Below are positions 1 to 8,951 of a DNA stretch of 64,000 nt, piece by piece; the stretch's first letter is position 1, and every line of letters begins with the position of its first letter. This stretch comes from an uncultured Desulfomicrobiaceae bacterium (GTDB taxonomy: Bacteria; Desulfobacterota; Desulfovibrionia; Desulfovibrionales; Desulfomicrobiaceae). A program made the translations under genes and the position numbers. The stretch lies in assembly GCA_937989665.1 (NCBI GenBank), contig CALKRN010000007.1:62001-126000 (forward strand), read 5' to 3'. Under the pieces are notes generated by a model, which saw nothing but the letters and a program-made list of their open reading frames with translations, had not been told where the DNA came from and did not search any database.

Positions 1-1
1 G

Positions 2-529
2 GCCATGCTGGCCGCCTTGGGGCTGTCCTTTTTCGTGCGCCCCCCCCAGGTGGACGAGTCCGTCCCCTCAGGAGTTGATCCCGCCGCCCACGCCCTTGCC
101 TTGGCGAGGGCCAAGGCCTTGGCCTGCGCCGAACCAAAAGCGGCAAGCCTTGGTGCCGACACCGTAGTGGCGATCCACGGCGAGGTCCTCGGCAAACCCC
201 GCCACCATGATGAGGCCTTGGCCATGCTCCAGCGCCTCGCAGGAAAGGAGCATTGGGTGCACACAGGCGTTGCCATTCACTATGACGGCCGCATCCAGGA
301 GCGGCTTGTCTCGGCCCGCGTCGTCATGGCGGCCTTTCCTGAGTCCATCTTCCGCGCCTATGCCGCCACCGGCGAAGGCCTGGACAAGGCTGGCGCCTAT
401 GCCGTGCAAGGGATCGGGGGCTTTCTTGTCCAGGCCATCCACGGCTCAGCAAGCGCGGTCATCGGCCTGCCCTTGACGGAAACCGTGGAGCTCCTCCTTG
501 AGATGGACCTCGTGGAGGTGGCGCCATGA
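2..529 (+). CDS. maf: Maf-family nucleotide pyrophosphatase (5' end outside window)
   Basis: Maf/YhdE-type nucleoside triphosphate pyrophosphatase, a cytoplasmic house-cleaning enzyme that hydrolyses non-canonical or dTTP/UTP-type nucleotides. Visible motifs are SLGADTVV with the catalytic Asp, GKP, HTGVA, and the C-terminal YAVQGIGG followed by GLPL. The usual N-terminal S-P-R-R motif that precedes LAALGL in this family is missing, so the true start lies upstream of the window. The Met at position 5 is therefore internal. The stop codon overlaps the pgpA start (ATGA), so the two genes are co-transcribed. Family assignment is secure; the exact nucleotide specificity cannot be read from the sequence. 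Confidence 0.9.
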   Translation, partial: AMLAALGLSFFVRPPQVDESVPSGVDPAAHALALARAKALACAEPKAASLGADTVVAIHGEVLGKPRHHDEALAMLQRLAGKEHWVHTGVAIHYDGRIQERLVSARVVMAAFPESIFRAYAATGEGLDKAGAYAVQGIGGFLVQAIHGSASAVIGLPLTETVELLLEMDLVEVAP

Positions 530-996
530 ACGCCCTCCCACGGCTGGCGCTCGTCATCGCCACAGGTGGTGGCATAGGTTTGCTCCCTAGGGCCCCAGGT
601 ACCTGGGCGTCGCTGCTCGCCGCCCTCATGGCCCCGGCCCTCTTCCTGCCACTGGCACTACCTGCCCGCCTAGGCCTGTTAGCTGTCGTTTACGCCGGGG
701 GGGCGTGGAGCGCTGCCCGTGCCGCCGCCCTCTGGGGCCGCCCTGACCCCCCGCAGGTGGTCGTGGACGAGATTGTGGGCCAATGGCTTACCCTCCTGCT
801 CTCCCCGCCCACCGCCCAATGGAGGGAAATCGCCCTGGCGTTGCTCCTCTTCCGCGCACTCGATATCGCCAAGCCCTGGCCCATCGGCCTGGTGGACCGC
901 CGCGTGTCCGGCGGCCACGGCATCATGCTCGACGACGTTCTCGCTGGCCTTATCGCCCTCGGCAGCCTCAGTGGATTGCGCCTCCTTCTGCCATGA
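526..996 (+). CDS. pgpA: Phosphatidylglycerophosphatase A
   Basis: PgpA dephosphorylates phosphatidylglycerophosphate to phosphatidylglycerol in the inner membrane. The 156-residue length fits the family. The N-terminal signature ATGGGIGLLPRAPGTWAS and the central VVVDEIVGQW motif, with its acidic residues, are both present. Between them lie hydrophobic segments rich in Leu and Ala that would form the membrane helices. The start overlaps the maf stop and the stop overlaps the hrpB start (both ATGA), giving a tight maf-pgpA-hrpB run with translational coupling. Nothing unusual is seen. Confidence 0.93.
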   Translation: MNALPRLALVIATGGGIGLLPRAPGTWASLLAALMAPALFLPLALPARLGLLAVVYAGGAWSAARAAALWGRPDPPQVVVDEIVGQWLTLLLSPPTAQWREIALALLLFRALDIAKPWPIGLVDRRVSGGHGIMLDDVLAGLIALGSLSGLRLLLP

Positions 997-3458
997 GCGT
1001 TCCTCAACTAGACGCGGCCCTGCCCACCATCCTCGAGGCCCTGGATGCAGGTTCCCCGGTCCTCGTCCAGGCCCCTCCAGGCACCGGCAAGACCACCGGC
1101 ATCCCGCCTCAGCTCCTCCACGCCCCCTGGGCGCAGGGGCAAGGCCTCCTCCTCGTGGAACCGCGCCGCCTTGCCGCCCGGGCCACGGCCCGCTTCCTCG
1201 CCCACGCCCGCGGCGAACCCGTTGGCGCCACCGTCGGGCTGCGCACCCGCCTCGAGACACAGGTGAGCCCAGCCACCCGCCTTACGGTCGTGACAACAGG
1301 CGTCTATCTGCGCCTTCTCCAGGCAGATCCCACTCTCGAAGGTGTGGCGGGCATTATTCTCGACGAATGCCATGAGCGCTCCCTCGAGGCCGACCTTGCC
1401 CTCACTTTGACCCTCGATGCCCAACGGCTCGTCCGACCGGACCTGCGGCTGCTCCTTTTGTCGGCCACCGCGGATGCAGCCCTCTTTGCCCGCCTCCTCC
1501 CAGAACAAACCACGATCCACGTGGAGCCTCCCACCTTTCCTGTGGACGTGCACTATCTCCCCCCGCCTGCAGGAAGACCCCTTTGGGAGCATGCCGCCCG
1601 GGTGGTGCACCACGCTGCCCTGCGCTATGGCGGGACCATCCTCGTGTTCTTGCCTGGACGGGGAGAGATCCGCCGTCTCCAGGAGGAACTCGCCGCGCTC
1701 GCGCCTCCAATCCCGGTGCTGCCCCTTCACAGGAGCACCCCGCCCCACCTCCAAGACCTCGCCCTGCGCCCACTGCCCACCGGAGAAAGCCGCATCATCC
1801 TTGCCACGAGCATTGCCGAAACCTCCCTCACCATCCCCCAGGTCACGGCAGTGGTGGACCTTGGCCTTGCCCGTATCCCCCGCTTTGACTCAGGTCGCGG
1901 CCTCACTACCCTCGCCACGGTCCCGGCGGCCCTGGCAACAATTACCCAGCGCACCGGCCGCGCCGGCCGCACCGCCCCTGGGGTGTGCCTGCGCCTGTGG
2001 GACCCCAAAGAAGACACCAATCGCCCGCCAACCCCTCCCCCGGAGATCCTCGAAGCCGAGCTCAGCGGGCTTGCCTTGGAAGTGGCCGTGTGGGGCACTC
2101 CGGCGACAGAACTCCGCTGGCTTACCCCGCCTCCGGAGGCAGCCCTGCGCCAAGCCCACGAGCTTCTTCAACGGCTGCACGCCCTCGACGCCGATGGCCG
2201 CCCCACCGCCCACGGCCGGGAATTGGTGCGTCTGCCGCTGCCCCCACGCCTCGGGCACATGGTCCTCGCTACCCCGCCCGCCCTCCGCGCCACGGCCTGC
2301 GCCCTGGCAGCCCTTCTCGAGGAAGGCGAGGCCCTCCTGCGCGCTGCCGGCAACATCGTCCACGCCCTAGAGACGGCCATCTCGTCCCCCCGCCCCCATC
2401 CCTGGCGCACGGTCTTCCACCGCCTGCGCCACATCCTCCACTTGCCCGTTACAGCCCCCCTCCATCCCGAGGCCGCCGGCCAGCTCGTCCTCATGGCCTA
2501 TCCTGAGCGCCTCGCCGGCCGCGCCGCCGATGGTTCCTGGCGCCTTAGTTCAGGGACCAAGGCCGTGTGGGACATCCCCCACCCCATGGAAGCCCCCTGG
2601 GTCGTCGCGCCGATCCTCTTTGGCCGCTTGAGCCACGAACTGCGCATCCAGGCCGCCGCCCCGGTGGAGAGGCAAGCCATCGAGTCGGTGTGGGGGCCTT
2701 GGCTTTGCCGCCAGCGGAACCTGCGCCTCGAAGGCGAAGCTGGTCGCGTCGTGGCCGAAGAATGCCTTCTCGCCCATCGCCTCGTGCTCCAGCGCCACGT
2801 CCTTGCCCCCACTGCCGCAGAGCGAAAGGTTATCCTCGCCACCGAGATCCGCCGCCGCAACATGGCGCTCCTCTCCTGGAACGATACCGCCCGCCAGCTC
2901 CTCGCCCGCGTGCGCCTCGCCGCCCAGCTCGAACCCGAGGCCTGGCCCGATTGGAGCGAAGAGGCCCTCTTCTTTCACCTCGAAGTTTGGCTCGGGCCTT
3001 CCCTGAGCAATTGCTCAAGCCTTGCCGAAGTGCTCCACCTCGATCTTGCAGCCGCCCTGTGGCGTTGGCTCGCTGAGACCCACAGCCAAAACGCCCGACA
3101 CCGCCTCGATGCCCTCCTTCCTCCCACCGTGCCCACCCCAGCTGGCACCCAGCGGTCTGTGGACTATACGGCCCCAGGCGGCCCCCAACTGGCCGTCAAA
3201 CTCCAGGAGATGTTCGGCGCCCTCCAGACTCCCGCGGTTGGTGGCGGCCGCATTCCCCTCACCCTCGTCCTCCTCTCCCCGGCAGGTCGGCCCCTCCAGA
3301 TCACCCAAGACCTCGCCACCTTTTGGCGTGGGGCCTACCGCGAGGTGCGCAAAATCATGCGCGGCCGCTACCCCAAACACGCCTGGCCCGAAGACCCCAC
3401 CCGAGCTCCGGCCATGGCCTGCAGCGTGAAACGGAATCCATCACTTCGAAACCCCTGA
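993..3458 (+). CDS. hrpB: ATP-dependent helicase HrpB
   Basis: DEAH-family superfamily-2 helicase, 821 residues, close to the usual HrpB length. Motifs are a Walker A GTGKT at about residues 30-34, DECH at about 124-127, a SAT motif (LLSATA) and a QRTGRAGR motif VI. The C-terminal half carries the HrpB-specific region, ending in the family-typical RYPKHAWPEDP stretch. The start is the ATG that overlaps the pgpA stop. The reading frame stays open about 210 nt further upstream, but that extension lies inside pgpA and does not look like helicase sequence. Substrate and cellular role of HrpB are poorly defined in general, so only the enzyme class is claimed. Confidence 0.94.
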   Translation: MSVPQLDAALPTILEALDAGSPVLVQAPPGTGKTTGIPPQLLHAPWAQGQGLLLVEPRRLAARATARFLAHARGEPVGATVGLRTRLETQVSPATRLTVVTTGVYLRLLQADPTLEGVAGIILDECHERSLEADLALTLTLDAQRLVRPDLRLLLLSATADAALFARLLPEQTTIHVEPPTFPVDVHYLPPPAGRPLWEHAARVVHHAALRYGGTILVFLPGRGEIRRLQEELAALAPPIPVLPLHRSTPPHLQDLALRPLPTGESRIILATSIAETSLTIPQVTAVVDLGLARIPRFDSGRGLTTLATVPAALATITQRTGRAGRTAPGVCLRLWDPKEDTNRPPTPPPEILEAELSGLALEVAVWGTPATELRWLTPPPEAALRQAHELLQRLHALDADGRPTAHGRELVRLPLPPRLGHMVLATPPALRATACALAALLEEGEALLRAAGNIVHALETAISSPRPHPWRTVFHRLRHILHLPVTAPLHPEAAGQLVLMAYPERLAGRAADGSWRLSSGTKAVWDIPHPMEAPWVVAPILFGRLSHELRIQAAAPVERQAIESVWGPWLCRQRNLRLEGEAGRVVAEECLLAHRLVLQRHVLAPTAAERKVILATEIRRRNMALLSWNDTARQLLARVRLAAQLEPEAWPDWSEEALFFHLEVWLGPSLSNCSSLAEVLHLDLAAALWRWLAETHSQNARHRLDALLPPTVPTPAGTQRSVDYTAPGGPQLAVKLQEMFGALQTPAVGGGRIPLTLVLLSPAGRPLQITQDLATFWRGAYREVRKIMRGRYPKHAWPEDPTRAPAMACSVKRNPSLRNP

Positions 3459-3659
3459 ATCCTCGCAGGAAGTCCTCCCAATTGGCGAGGGCTATTGCCA
3501 GACGCCCTCCTCTCGGTTATGGTCCGACCTCTCGCGCACCAAGGTCCAAAGAAAAACACCTCCCCCCCCTTGCCAAACCGAGCACCCTCCGCTAGGACTG
3601 ATGTAACCTGAACTGTTGCACCTTGAGCGCGCCATGTTGCCGAGGAGTTACCCCTATCC
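3459..3659. other. Intergenic region between hrpB and the SNF2 helicase gene
   Basis: About 200 nt without a convincing gene. It holds a GAGGAG ribosome-binding candidate 14 nt before the SNF2 helicase ATG, which is a rather long spacing. Short C/T-rich words such as CCTCTCG recur near 3509 and 3528, but I see no clear hairpin terminator or strong sigma-70 promoter. Confidence 0.4.
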
Positions 3660-6600
3660 ATGAACCATCTTGACGAAAACGTACGGCATATCCTGCGCGG
3701 ATACTTAAGCGAGAGTGTCCCCGAGCACATCCAAAGCGTCGCGCAAGCGCTCTTAGCCGAGGAAGGTGCCCCCAAAACACACATCCACCCTGGCGATGAT
3801 GCCTGGGAAGTGGACGCCCATTTCCAGGGCGAAGATTTTCAATCCTATACCCCAGAGATCAGTATCAATCTCGAATATGGAACGGTCCACGCCTACTGCA
3901 ATTGCCCCGATTCGTTCTCTGGGGTGTGTCCGCACATCGCGGCCACGGCCATACATTTGCTCAAAACAACGGGCCACGAAGACCGAACTCGTCACGACGC
4001 GGACCACCAACCCATCAAATCACAATGGAAACAGACGTTCCGCTCCTTCTTTGCCACCCATCTCGAGCCAGAACCAGGGGAACATTACATCATCTACCGC
4101 TTCTATCCCGAACCGGATCGCCTCCAGGTCGAATTCTTCCGCGCCCGGCAAAACAAATCGGGTTTGTCCACCGTGCAAACCCCCATCACCTTGGAACACA
4201 TCATCCGGAACACCGATTGGTGTGAAATGGCACCGGAACTGCCGAAAGTAGCGGAACAGATCAGCCAATACCTCGACTACTCCGGCCATCGGGTGGAGAT
4301 CCCGGGGGGGCTCATGACCTGGTTCTTTTGGGCCATCCGCAACGAATACTATCTCTTCTGGGAAGACACCGATCAGCCGGTACGCATCGAGAGTACCCCC
4401 ATGCGCTTGCAATTGCGGCCCCAGTTTTCTGAGCAAGGACTCTCCTTTGACTCCATGCTCGGCCGCGAAGGCAAGGTCCCCTTTTCCATTACCCAACAAC
4501 CAGTATTTTTCTTTGGCAAACTCCCCCTGTGGGTGTGCCTGAGGCACCGTTTCTACCCGGTCCAAACAGGACTCGACCCCCGCCTCGTGCAGGAGTTGGT
4601 GAAAAATCCACCGGTCATCCCCCATGCAGAGATCCCAGAGTTTCTCGACCGCGTCTGGACCCGCCTGCCTGCCTCGGACCTCCACGGCCAGGATGAATTC
4701 TTGGAGCACATGCAGCCCATCTTTGTCCCAGCAGTCTATAACCCCAAGCTCTACCTCGGCGAAGAAGGCAGCCTGCTCACCCTGGAGATCCACAATACCT
4801 ATGAGACCGAGCATGGTGACATCACCCTCCCTGGCCCCAACCAGGACCTTCAAACTGGCAGCTACCAATTCGAAGGCAAATCCTTTCTCATCCGCCGGGA
4901 TCAAGCGCAAGAAGAGGCCCTCATTGCCACCCTTATGGAGATGAACTTCCAGTCCCGAACCCAGTCCATGTGGTTCCTGGAACCAGAGGAGGCCATTTCC
5001 TTTCTTCTCGATGCCTACCCGAAGCTCGTCCAGCAATATCGGGTCTTTGGCGAAAAGGACCTCTCGCGGTACAAAGTCCGCAAGGCCACCCCCAAGGTGG
5101 TGGCCGAGATCACCACCCAGGAAGAAGACAAGTGGTTCAACCTGGAGATCTCCGTGGATTACGAGGGCATGAGCGTGCCCATCGACAAGATCTGGAAGGC
5201 CTGGACCCAGGGCAAGCGCTACGTCCAACTCAAGGACGGATCCTACACCAGCCTGCCAGAATCGTGGCTTCAAAAGCTCGGTTACAAATTGGCCGCCTTG
5301 GGCCTAGACCCGGAAAAGCCACCGAAAAAGCGCTTTGAGAACTTCGAAGCCCCAGTACTCGACAAGATCATCGAAGATATCCCCGAAACCACGGCGGATG
5401 GCTTTTGGACGACGCTGCGAGAAAAGCTCCACGACTTCACCGAGATCAAGACCGTCACCCCGCCCAAAGGGCTCAATGCCACCTTACGCCCCTACCAGAT
5501 TCAGGGCATCAGCTACATGAATTTCCTGCGGGAATATCATTTTGGCGGCATCCTGGCGGACGAGATGGGGCTGGGCAAGACCATCCAAACTTTGGCCTTC
5601 CTGCAGTACATGAAAGAACACGGCGCCAAAGGGCCGAACCTCATCATCGTGCCCACGTCAGTCCTCCCCAACTGGGAGCGCGAGGCGCAAAAATTTGTCC
5701 CCGACATGAAGCGCCTGGTCATTTATGGGTCGCGACGGGAAAACTTCTTCAAGAAGATTGAAGAATCGGAGCTCATCATCACCACCTATGCCTTGCTGCG
5801 CCGCGACCTCGACGAGCTTCTCAAATTCGAATTCAACGCCGTGATCCTCGATGAGGCCCAAAACATCAAAAATCCGAACACGATTACCGCCCGCAGTGTG
5901 CGCAAGATCCAGGCCCGTTTCCGCCTCTGCCTCTCGGGCACGCCCATTGAAAACACCTTGCTCGAGCTCTGGTCCTTATTCGAGTTTCTTATGCCAGGAT
6001 TTCTCGGCTCTCAGACCGCCTTCCACAAAGGCTTTGTCAAACCCATCAAAGACGGCGACGAGGACAGCCTCAATTACCTTAAAGCCCGGGTCAAACCCTT
6101 CATCTTGCGCCGCACAAAGAGCGAGGTGGCCAAGGATCTCCCGCCCAAGGTGGAGAACATCTACTACTCGTCCCTCCTCGAGGACCAGATGGAACTCTAT
6201 GCCGCCCTGGCCAAAAAGCTCAAAGAACAGGTCCTCCAGGACGTGGACGAAAAAGGCATTGCCCAGAGCCAAATCTCCATCTTGGACGCCCTACTCAAAC
6301 TGCGGCAGATCTGCTGCCACCCGCGGCTCCTCAAACTCGATGTCCCCGGCCTCAACACCAATGTGTCTTCGGGCAAGTTCGAAGCCTTCAAAGACCTCGT
6401 CACCTCCATCATCGACGATGGCCACAAGGTCCTCGTCTTTTCGCAATTCGTGCAAATGCTCCACATCATCCGCAACTGGCTTGGCATGGTGGAAATCCCC
6501 TATTGCTATCTCGATGGCACCTCCAAGGACCGCTTCGAGCAGGTGGACCGCTTTAACAATAGCCCCGATATCCCCATCTTTCTTATCTCGCTCAAGGCTG

Positions 6601-6875
6601 GTGGAACCGGACTCAATCTCACCTCGGCCGATTACGTCATCCACTACGATCCGTGGTGGAATCCGGCAGTGGAAGATCAGGCCACAGACCGCACCCACCG
6701 CATCGGCCAGACGAGACAGGTCTTCTCCTACAAGATGATCTGTGAGAATACGGTGGAAGAAAAGATCCTCAAGCTTCAAGAATCCAAAAAAGGCATCGCC
6801 GACTCTATCATCCCGGGGCAATCGGCCTGGAAGAGCCTCACCCGTGCCGACCTGGAGATGCTCTTCGAGGTCTAG
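3660..6875 (+). CDS. SWIM-domain SNF2-family helicase
   Basis: SWI2/SNF2-type DNA-dependent ATPase of 1071 residues. A SWIM zinc-binding motif of the C-x-C...C-x-H type sits at about residues 79-95 (YCNCPD...VCPH). A long bacterial SNF2-associated region follows, then the ATPase core: DEMGLGKTIQ (motif I) near residue 635, DEAQ (motif II) near 730, SGTPIEN (III), and the second RecA lobe with GGTGLNLTSAD, DPWWNPAVEDQATDR and HRIGQ. Related proteins are called HepA/RapA-like or Rad54-like; no restriction-system partner lies next to it, so it looks stand-alone. Base composition is visibly lower in GC than hrpB. It is followed by a repeat pair rather than an obvious terminator. Confidence 0.9.
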   Translation: MNHLDENVRHILRGYLSESVPEHIQSVAQALLAEEGAPKTHIHPGDDAWEVDAHFQGEDFQSYTPEISINLEYGTVHAYCNCPDSFSGVCPHIAATAIHLLKTTGHEDRTRHDADHQPIKSQWKQTFRSFFATHLEPEPGEHYIIYRFYPEPDRLQVEFFRARQNKSGLSTVQTPITLEHIIRNTDWCEMAPELPKVAEQISQYLDYSGHRVEIPGGLMTWFFWAIRNEYYLFWEDTDQPVRIESTPMRLQLRPQFSEQGLSFDSMLGREGKVPFSITQQPVFFFGKLPLWVCLRHRFYPVQTGLDPRLVQELVKNPPVIPHAEIPEFLDRVWTRLPASDLHGQDEFLEHMQPIFVPAVYNPKLYLGEEGSLLTLEIHNTYETEHGDITLPGPNQDLQTGSYQFEGKSFLIRRDQAQEEALIATLMEMNFQSRTQSMWFLEPEEAISFLLDAYPKLVQQYRVFGEKDLSRYKVRKATPKVVAEITTQEEDKWFNLEISVDYEGMSVPIDKIWKAWTQGKRYVQLKDGSYTSLPESWLQKLGYKLAALGLDPEKPPKKRFENFEAPVLDKIIEDIPETTADGFWTTLREKLHDFTEIKTVTPPKGLNATLRPYQIQGISYMNFLREYHFGGILADEMGLGKTIQTLAFLQYMKEHGAKGPNLIIVPTSVLPNWEREAQKFVPDMKRLVIYGSRRENFFKKIEESELIITTYALLRRDLDELLKFEFNAVILDEAQNIKNPNTITARSVRKIQARFRLCLSGTPIENTLLELWSLFEFLMPGFLGSQTAFHKGFVKPIKDGDEDSLNYLKARVKPFILRRTKSEVAKDLPPKVENIYYSSLLEDQMELYAALAKKLKEQVLQDVDEKGIAQSQISILDALLKLRQICCHPRLLKLDVPGLNTNVSSGKFEAFKDLVTSIIDDGHKVLVFSQFVQMLHIIRNWLGMVEIPYCYLDGTSKDRFEQVDRFNNSPDIPIFLISLKAGGTGLNLTSADYVIHYDPWWNPAVEDQATDRTHRIGQTRQVFSYKMICENTVEEKILKLQESKKGIADSIIPGQSAWKSLTRADLEMLFEV

Positions 6876-6904
6876 CGCCTGTGCTCCTCCCATAGACAAC
6901 ACCC

Positions 6905-7002
6905 CTCGTTCTTGGCTTCCAAAGCCAGATCATGCTGGTGTAGTGGGCGAGCTGTTGTAGATGAAAAAAGCCTCTCGTTCTTGGCTTCCAAAGCCAGATC
7001 AT
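6905..7002. repeat. Paired 29-nt direct repeat with internal hairpin
   Basis: Two identical 29-nt copies lie at 6905-6933 and 6974-7002, 69 nt apart start to start. Each contains the dyad TGGCTT-CCA-AAGCCA, so each could form a 6-bp stem-loop. The 40 nt between the copies (6934-6973) is not repeated. With only two copies and no cas genes this is not a supportable CRISPR array. The pair sits in the 222-nt gap between the SNF2 helicase and yaaW-like genes. A terminator, RNA-processing site or mobile-repeat remnant are all possible. Confidence 0.8.
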
Positions 7003-7097
7003 TCCTGTTTGGGCGGCAAACGTATTGACCACCAGGCCCTCCCCTGCTAGCCCCACGCCAGCTTTTTTACCCTGTCTGAAGACAAGAGGACCATTCC

Positions 7098-7832
7098 ATG
7101 AGCACCTACTACCGACCGGATCCTGACCTCGACTTCCTTAAAGAGTGTAGCACCGAAGACCTCAACATCCTCGTCCATGTTCTTCTTTACGACCGCGAAG
7201 GGAAGCAGCGCTTCGTCGTACGCCGGCTTCCGAACCATCCCCTCTACAAGCAGCATGCCCCCAACCATGCCCTCTACTGGGAAGTCATTGCAGGCGAAAT
7301 CCAACTCTATGGTTCAAATCCTCTTGCCGCCATCGCCCGCGGCGGTCGAGGCAAACACTATATTAAGATTCTCTGTGATGTATGTGATCGCTTCGACCTG
7401 CGCTACAATCCCAATGCCGCCACCGAGATTATCGAACGTGAGCTTTACTCGTTTCTCTTTGCCAAATCCCTCCAACGCCTCTCTAAATCTCACCTCGAGG
7501 GGGTGAGCGCCGCCTTTGGCGTGAAGCCGGCGAGCATGAACCAGCTGGCGGTGAGCGTTGCCATCACCGAGGCCATGCGCTTCGATGACCACCTCGCCAG
7601 TCGGGTGGCCCTTACCGTCGCCCATGGGGCGGCGATGTTCGCCAGTAACGTGGGCTATCGCGACCAAGTGCCCCCCGAATTTCTCCCGGCCCTGGATGCC
7701 ACGGAAAAACCCCTCATGGTAGAGTTTGACTCCATCTCCCCCATCAACATCACGGGATCGGCGCATTGGTTCATGATCCCGGTGGTCATGCAGGTCATCT
7801 ATCTACGCACCAAACACCTCGCCCAAAGCTAA
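7098..7832 (+). CDS. YaaW-like UPF0174 family protein
   Basis: A 244-residue soluble protein that I recognise as similar to Escherichia coli YaaW (UPF0174, with the DUF3944 N-terminus). The conserved features are the N-terminal DLDFLKECS block, the WEVIAGEIQLYG block, the GRGKHYIKILCDVCDR stretch and the C-terminal FMIPVVMQVIYLR segment, in the same order and at similar spacing as in YaaW. The biochemical role of the family is unknown. The gene stands alone, convergent with msrA, and ends just before a strong hairpin. Confidence 0.8.
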   Translation: MSTYYRPDPDLDFLKECSTEDLNILVHVLLYDREGKQRFVVRRLPNHPLYKQHAPNHALYWEVIAGEIQLYGSNPLAAIARGGRGKHYIKILCDVCDRFDLRYNPNAATEIIERELYSFLFAKSLQRLSKSHLEGVSAAFGVKPASMNQLAVSVAITEAMRFDDHLASRVALTVAHGAAMFASNVGYRDQVPPEFLPALDATEKPLMVEFDSISPINITGSAHWFMIPVVMQVIYLRTKHLAQS

Positions 7833-7851
7833 CCTGCGGCTTCAAAAACGC

Positions 7852-7875
7852 ACGGGACCCATCTGTGGGTCCCGT
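7852..7875. terminator. Strong hairpin between convergent yaaW-like and msrA genes
   Basis: A perfect 10-bp inverted repeat, ACGGGACCCA, with a TCTG tetraloop. It lies 20 nt after the yaaW-like stop and between two convergent genes, so it could serve both as a terminator. It lacks a clear T-tract on either strand. Confidence 0.6.
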
Positions 7876-7959
7876 CGTGATAAGCCTTAGGTCATGCTGG
7901 CCGAGAGCTTCGCTGCGAGTGGGGACCGTCTGTGGGCCCCGTCGTGACATAAGGCCTTA
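7854..7959. repeat. Duplicated hairpin repeat (two copies, 68 nt apart)
   Basis: Copy 1 at 7854-7889 and copy 2 at 7922-7959 share GGGACC, TCTGTGGG, CCCGTCGTGA and a final CCTTA with a few substitutions and small indels. Both copies fold. Copy 1 gives a perfect 10-bp stem; copy 2 (7921-7940) gives GGGGACC against GGGCCCC with one mismatch. Copy 2 runs into the msrA stop codon. This looks like a duplicated terminator-type element, with the second copy decayed. Confidence 0.75.
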
Positions 7960-8553
7960 AGGGCGCGTGGGTTCCGTATCCCCCCACACGGTCTTGAGCC
8001 GAGCATCCCGGCCACAGCCCTGCCGATACAGGTGGTAGCGCAGAGTATTTTTGCGCGCAAAATCCTGATGGTAGTCTTCTGCAGGATAAAAAGGGGCCCG
8101 AGGCAGAATCTGGGTCGCCACCGGCTGGCCCAAGATGGCCTCGGTCTCCGAGACCCACTGCCGGGCCACCTGTTCTTCCTCGGCATCGGCGACAAAAATG
8201 GCCGTTCGATACTGCGCCCCCCGATCGCAGAACTGGCCACCGCCATCCAAGGGGTCAATCGTGCGTCCAAAAATGCGCACCAATTGCGCGTAGGAAACCT
8301 TCACCGGGTCATAGCGCACCAAAACGGCCTCGAAATGGCCAGTGCGACCTGAGGCAACTTGTTCATAAGTGGGATGAGGGACCGTGCCACCCGTGTACCC
8401 TGAAACCACCTCCTCGACTCCTGGGGTCTGGCGGAGGGCTTGCTCGGTGCACCAAAAACAGCCACCGGCAAACACAGCCTCGCGCAGGGACGAGCCCTGA
8501 GCCGCCGTCCCCGCCACCGCGAGCATCACTATCGTTGGCATCAGCATGCGCAT
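7957..8553 (-). CDS. msrA: Peptide methionine sulfoxide reductase A, exported
   Basis: MsrA reduces methionine-S-sulfoxide in proteins. The catalytic motif GCFWCTE is present, followed by GYTGG, the HPTYEQVASG.TGH block, YDP and the FYPAEDYHQDF motif, so the enzyme appears intact. A hydrophobic N-terminus (MLMPTIVMLAVAGTAAQG) looks like a signal peptide, which suggests periplasmic repair of oxidised proteins. I start at the ATG at 8553, 10 nt after a GGAG box; a longer reading frame upstream would put that box inside the gene. There is no adjacent msrB. Confidence 0.93.
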   Translation of the reverse strand: MRMLMPTIVMLAVAGTAAQGSSLREAVFAGGCFWCTEQALRQTPGVEEVVSGYTGGTVPHPTYEQVASGRTGHFEAVLVRYDPVKVSYAQLVRIFGRTIDPLDGGGQFCDRGAQYRTAIFVADAEEEQVARQWVSETEAILGQPVATQILPRAPFYPAEDYHQDFARKNTLRYHLYRQGCGRDARLKTVWGDTEPTRP

Positions 8554-8619
8554 CACCAAGGGTCTCCTTCTTGCGCCGGCCAAGGGTCCGCCAAGGATTC
8601 TTGGCCGATCCTTTTTTGT

Positions 8620-8898
8620 TTACAGAGCACAAGACCGACACCGGGCTTCCCATACGGGCAATGCATCCGGGACCGTCGGCTCGCACTCCACCCAGCGCTG
8701 GTCAACACCGTCCACGGCCAAACGTACATAGCGGCGCCGCAAGGACTCTACCCCAATACCGGCCTCTTCCAGAACATGGGCCGCATCATCGGCATCCGGA
8801 TAGTCTAAGGCCGAGAGATAGCACCAACGCTCTCCTTCGCGCTCTTCGCAATGCGGCTCGAAGTAGCGCAAAAAATAGAGTAATGTTTCGAGACGCAT
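8620..8898 (-). CDS. Small orphan protein of unknown function
   Basis: A 92-residue acidic protein that I do not recognise. The start is supported by an AGGAG box 7 nt before the ATG and by an upstream promoter candidate. The sequence opens MRLETLLYFLRYFEPHC, has an acidic middle with a predicted helical segment DADDAAHVLEEAG, and ends in a Cys pair (CRSC) close to the C-terminus. There is no signal peptide or membrane segment. It lies 66 nt upstream of msrA on the same strand, with a small GCCAAG/CTTGGC hairpin between them, so it could be co-transcribed with msrA. The Cys content and msrA neighbour hint at redox or metal binding, but this is only inference. Confidence 0.65.
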   Translation of the reverse strand: MRLETLLYFLRYFEPHCEEREGERWCYLSALDYPDADDAAHVLEEAGIGVESLRRRYVRLAVDGVDQRWVECEPTVPDALPVWEARCRSCAL

Positions 8899-8923
8899 AG
8901 CATATCTCCTTTTTTGACGTGTT

Positions 8924-8951
8924 ATCATAAAATCCTATTTTTCAATAACAA
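8924..8951 (-). promoter_or_regulatory. Sigma-70-like promoter candidate for the small orphan gene
   Basis: Read on the minus strand, TTGTTA and TATGAT are separated by 16 nt, and the -10 lies about 25 nt before the ATG at 8898. The surrounding 8900-8980 stretch is AT-rich, unlike the rest of the window. Confidence 0.5.

Noticed and set aside
783-992. Longer N-terminus for HrpB
   Set aside because: It lies inside pgpA; the translation does not resemble helicase, and the ATG at 993 is in the ATGA overlap typical of this operon.
6905-7002. CRISPR array
   Set aside because: Only two repeats, with a single unique 40-nt spacer and no cas genes nearby; other repeat pairs in the window share the layout.
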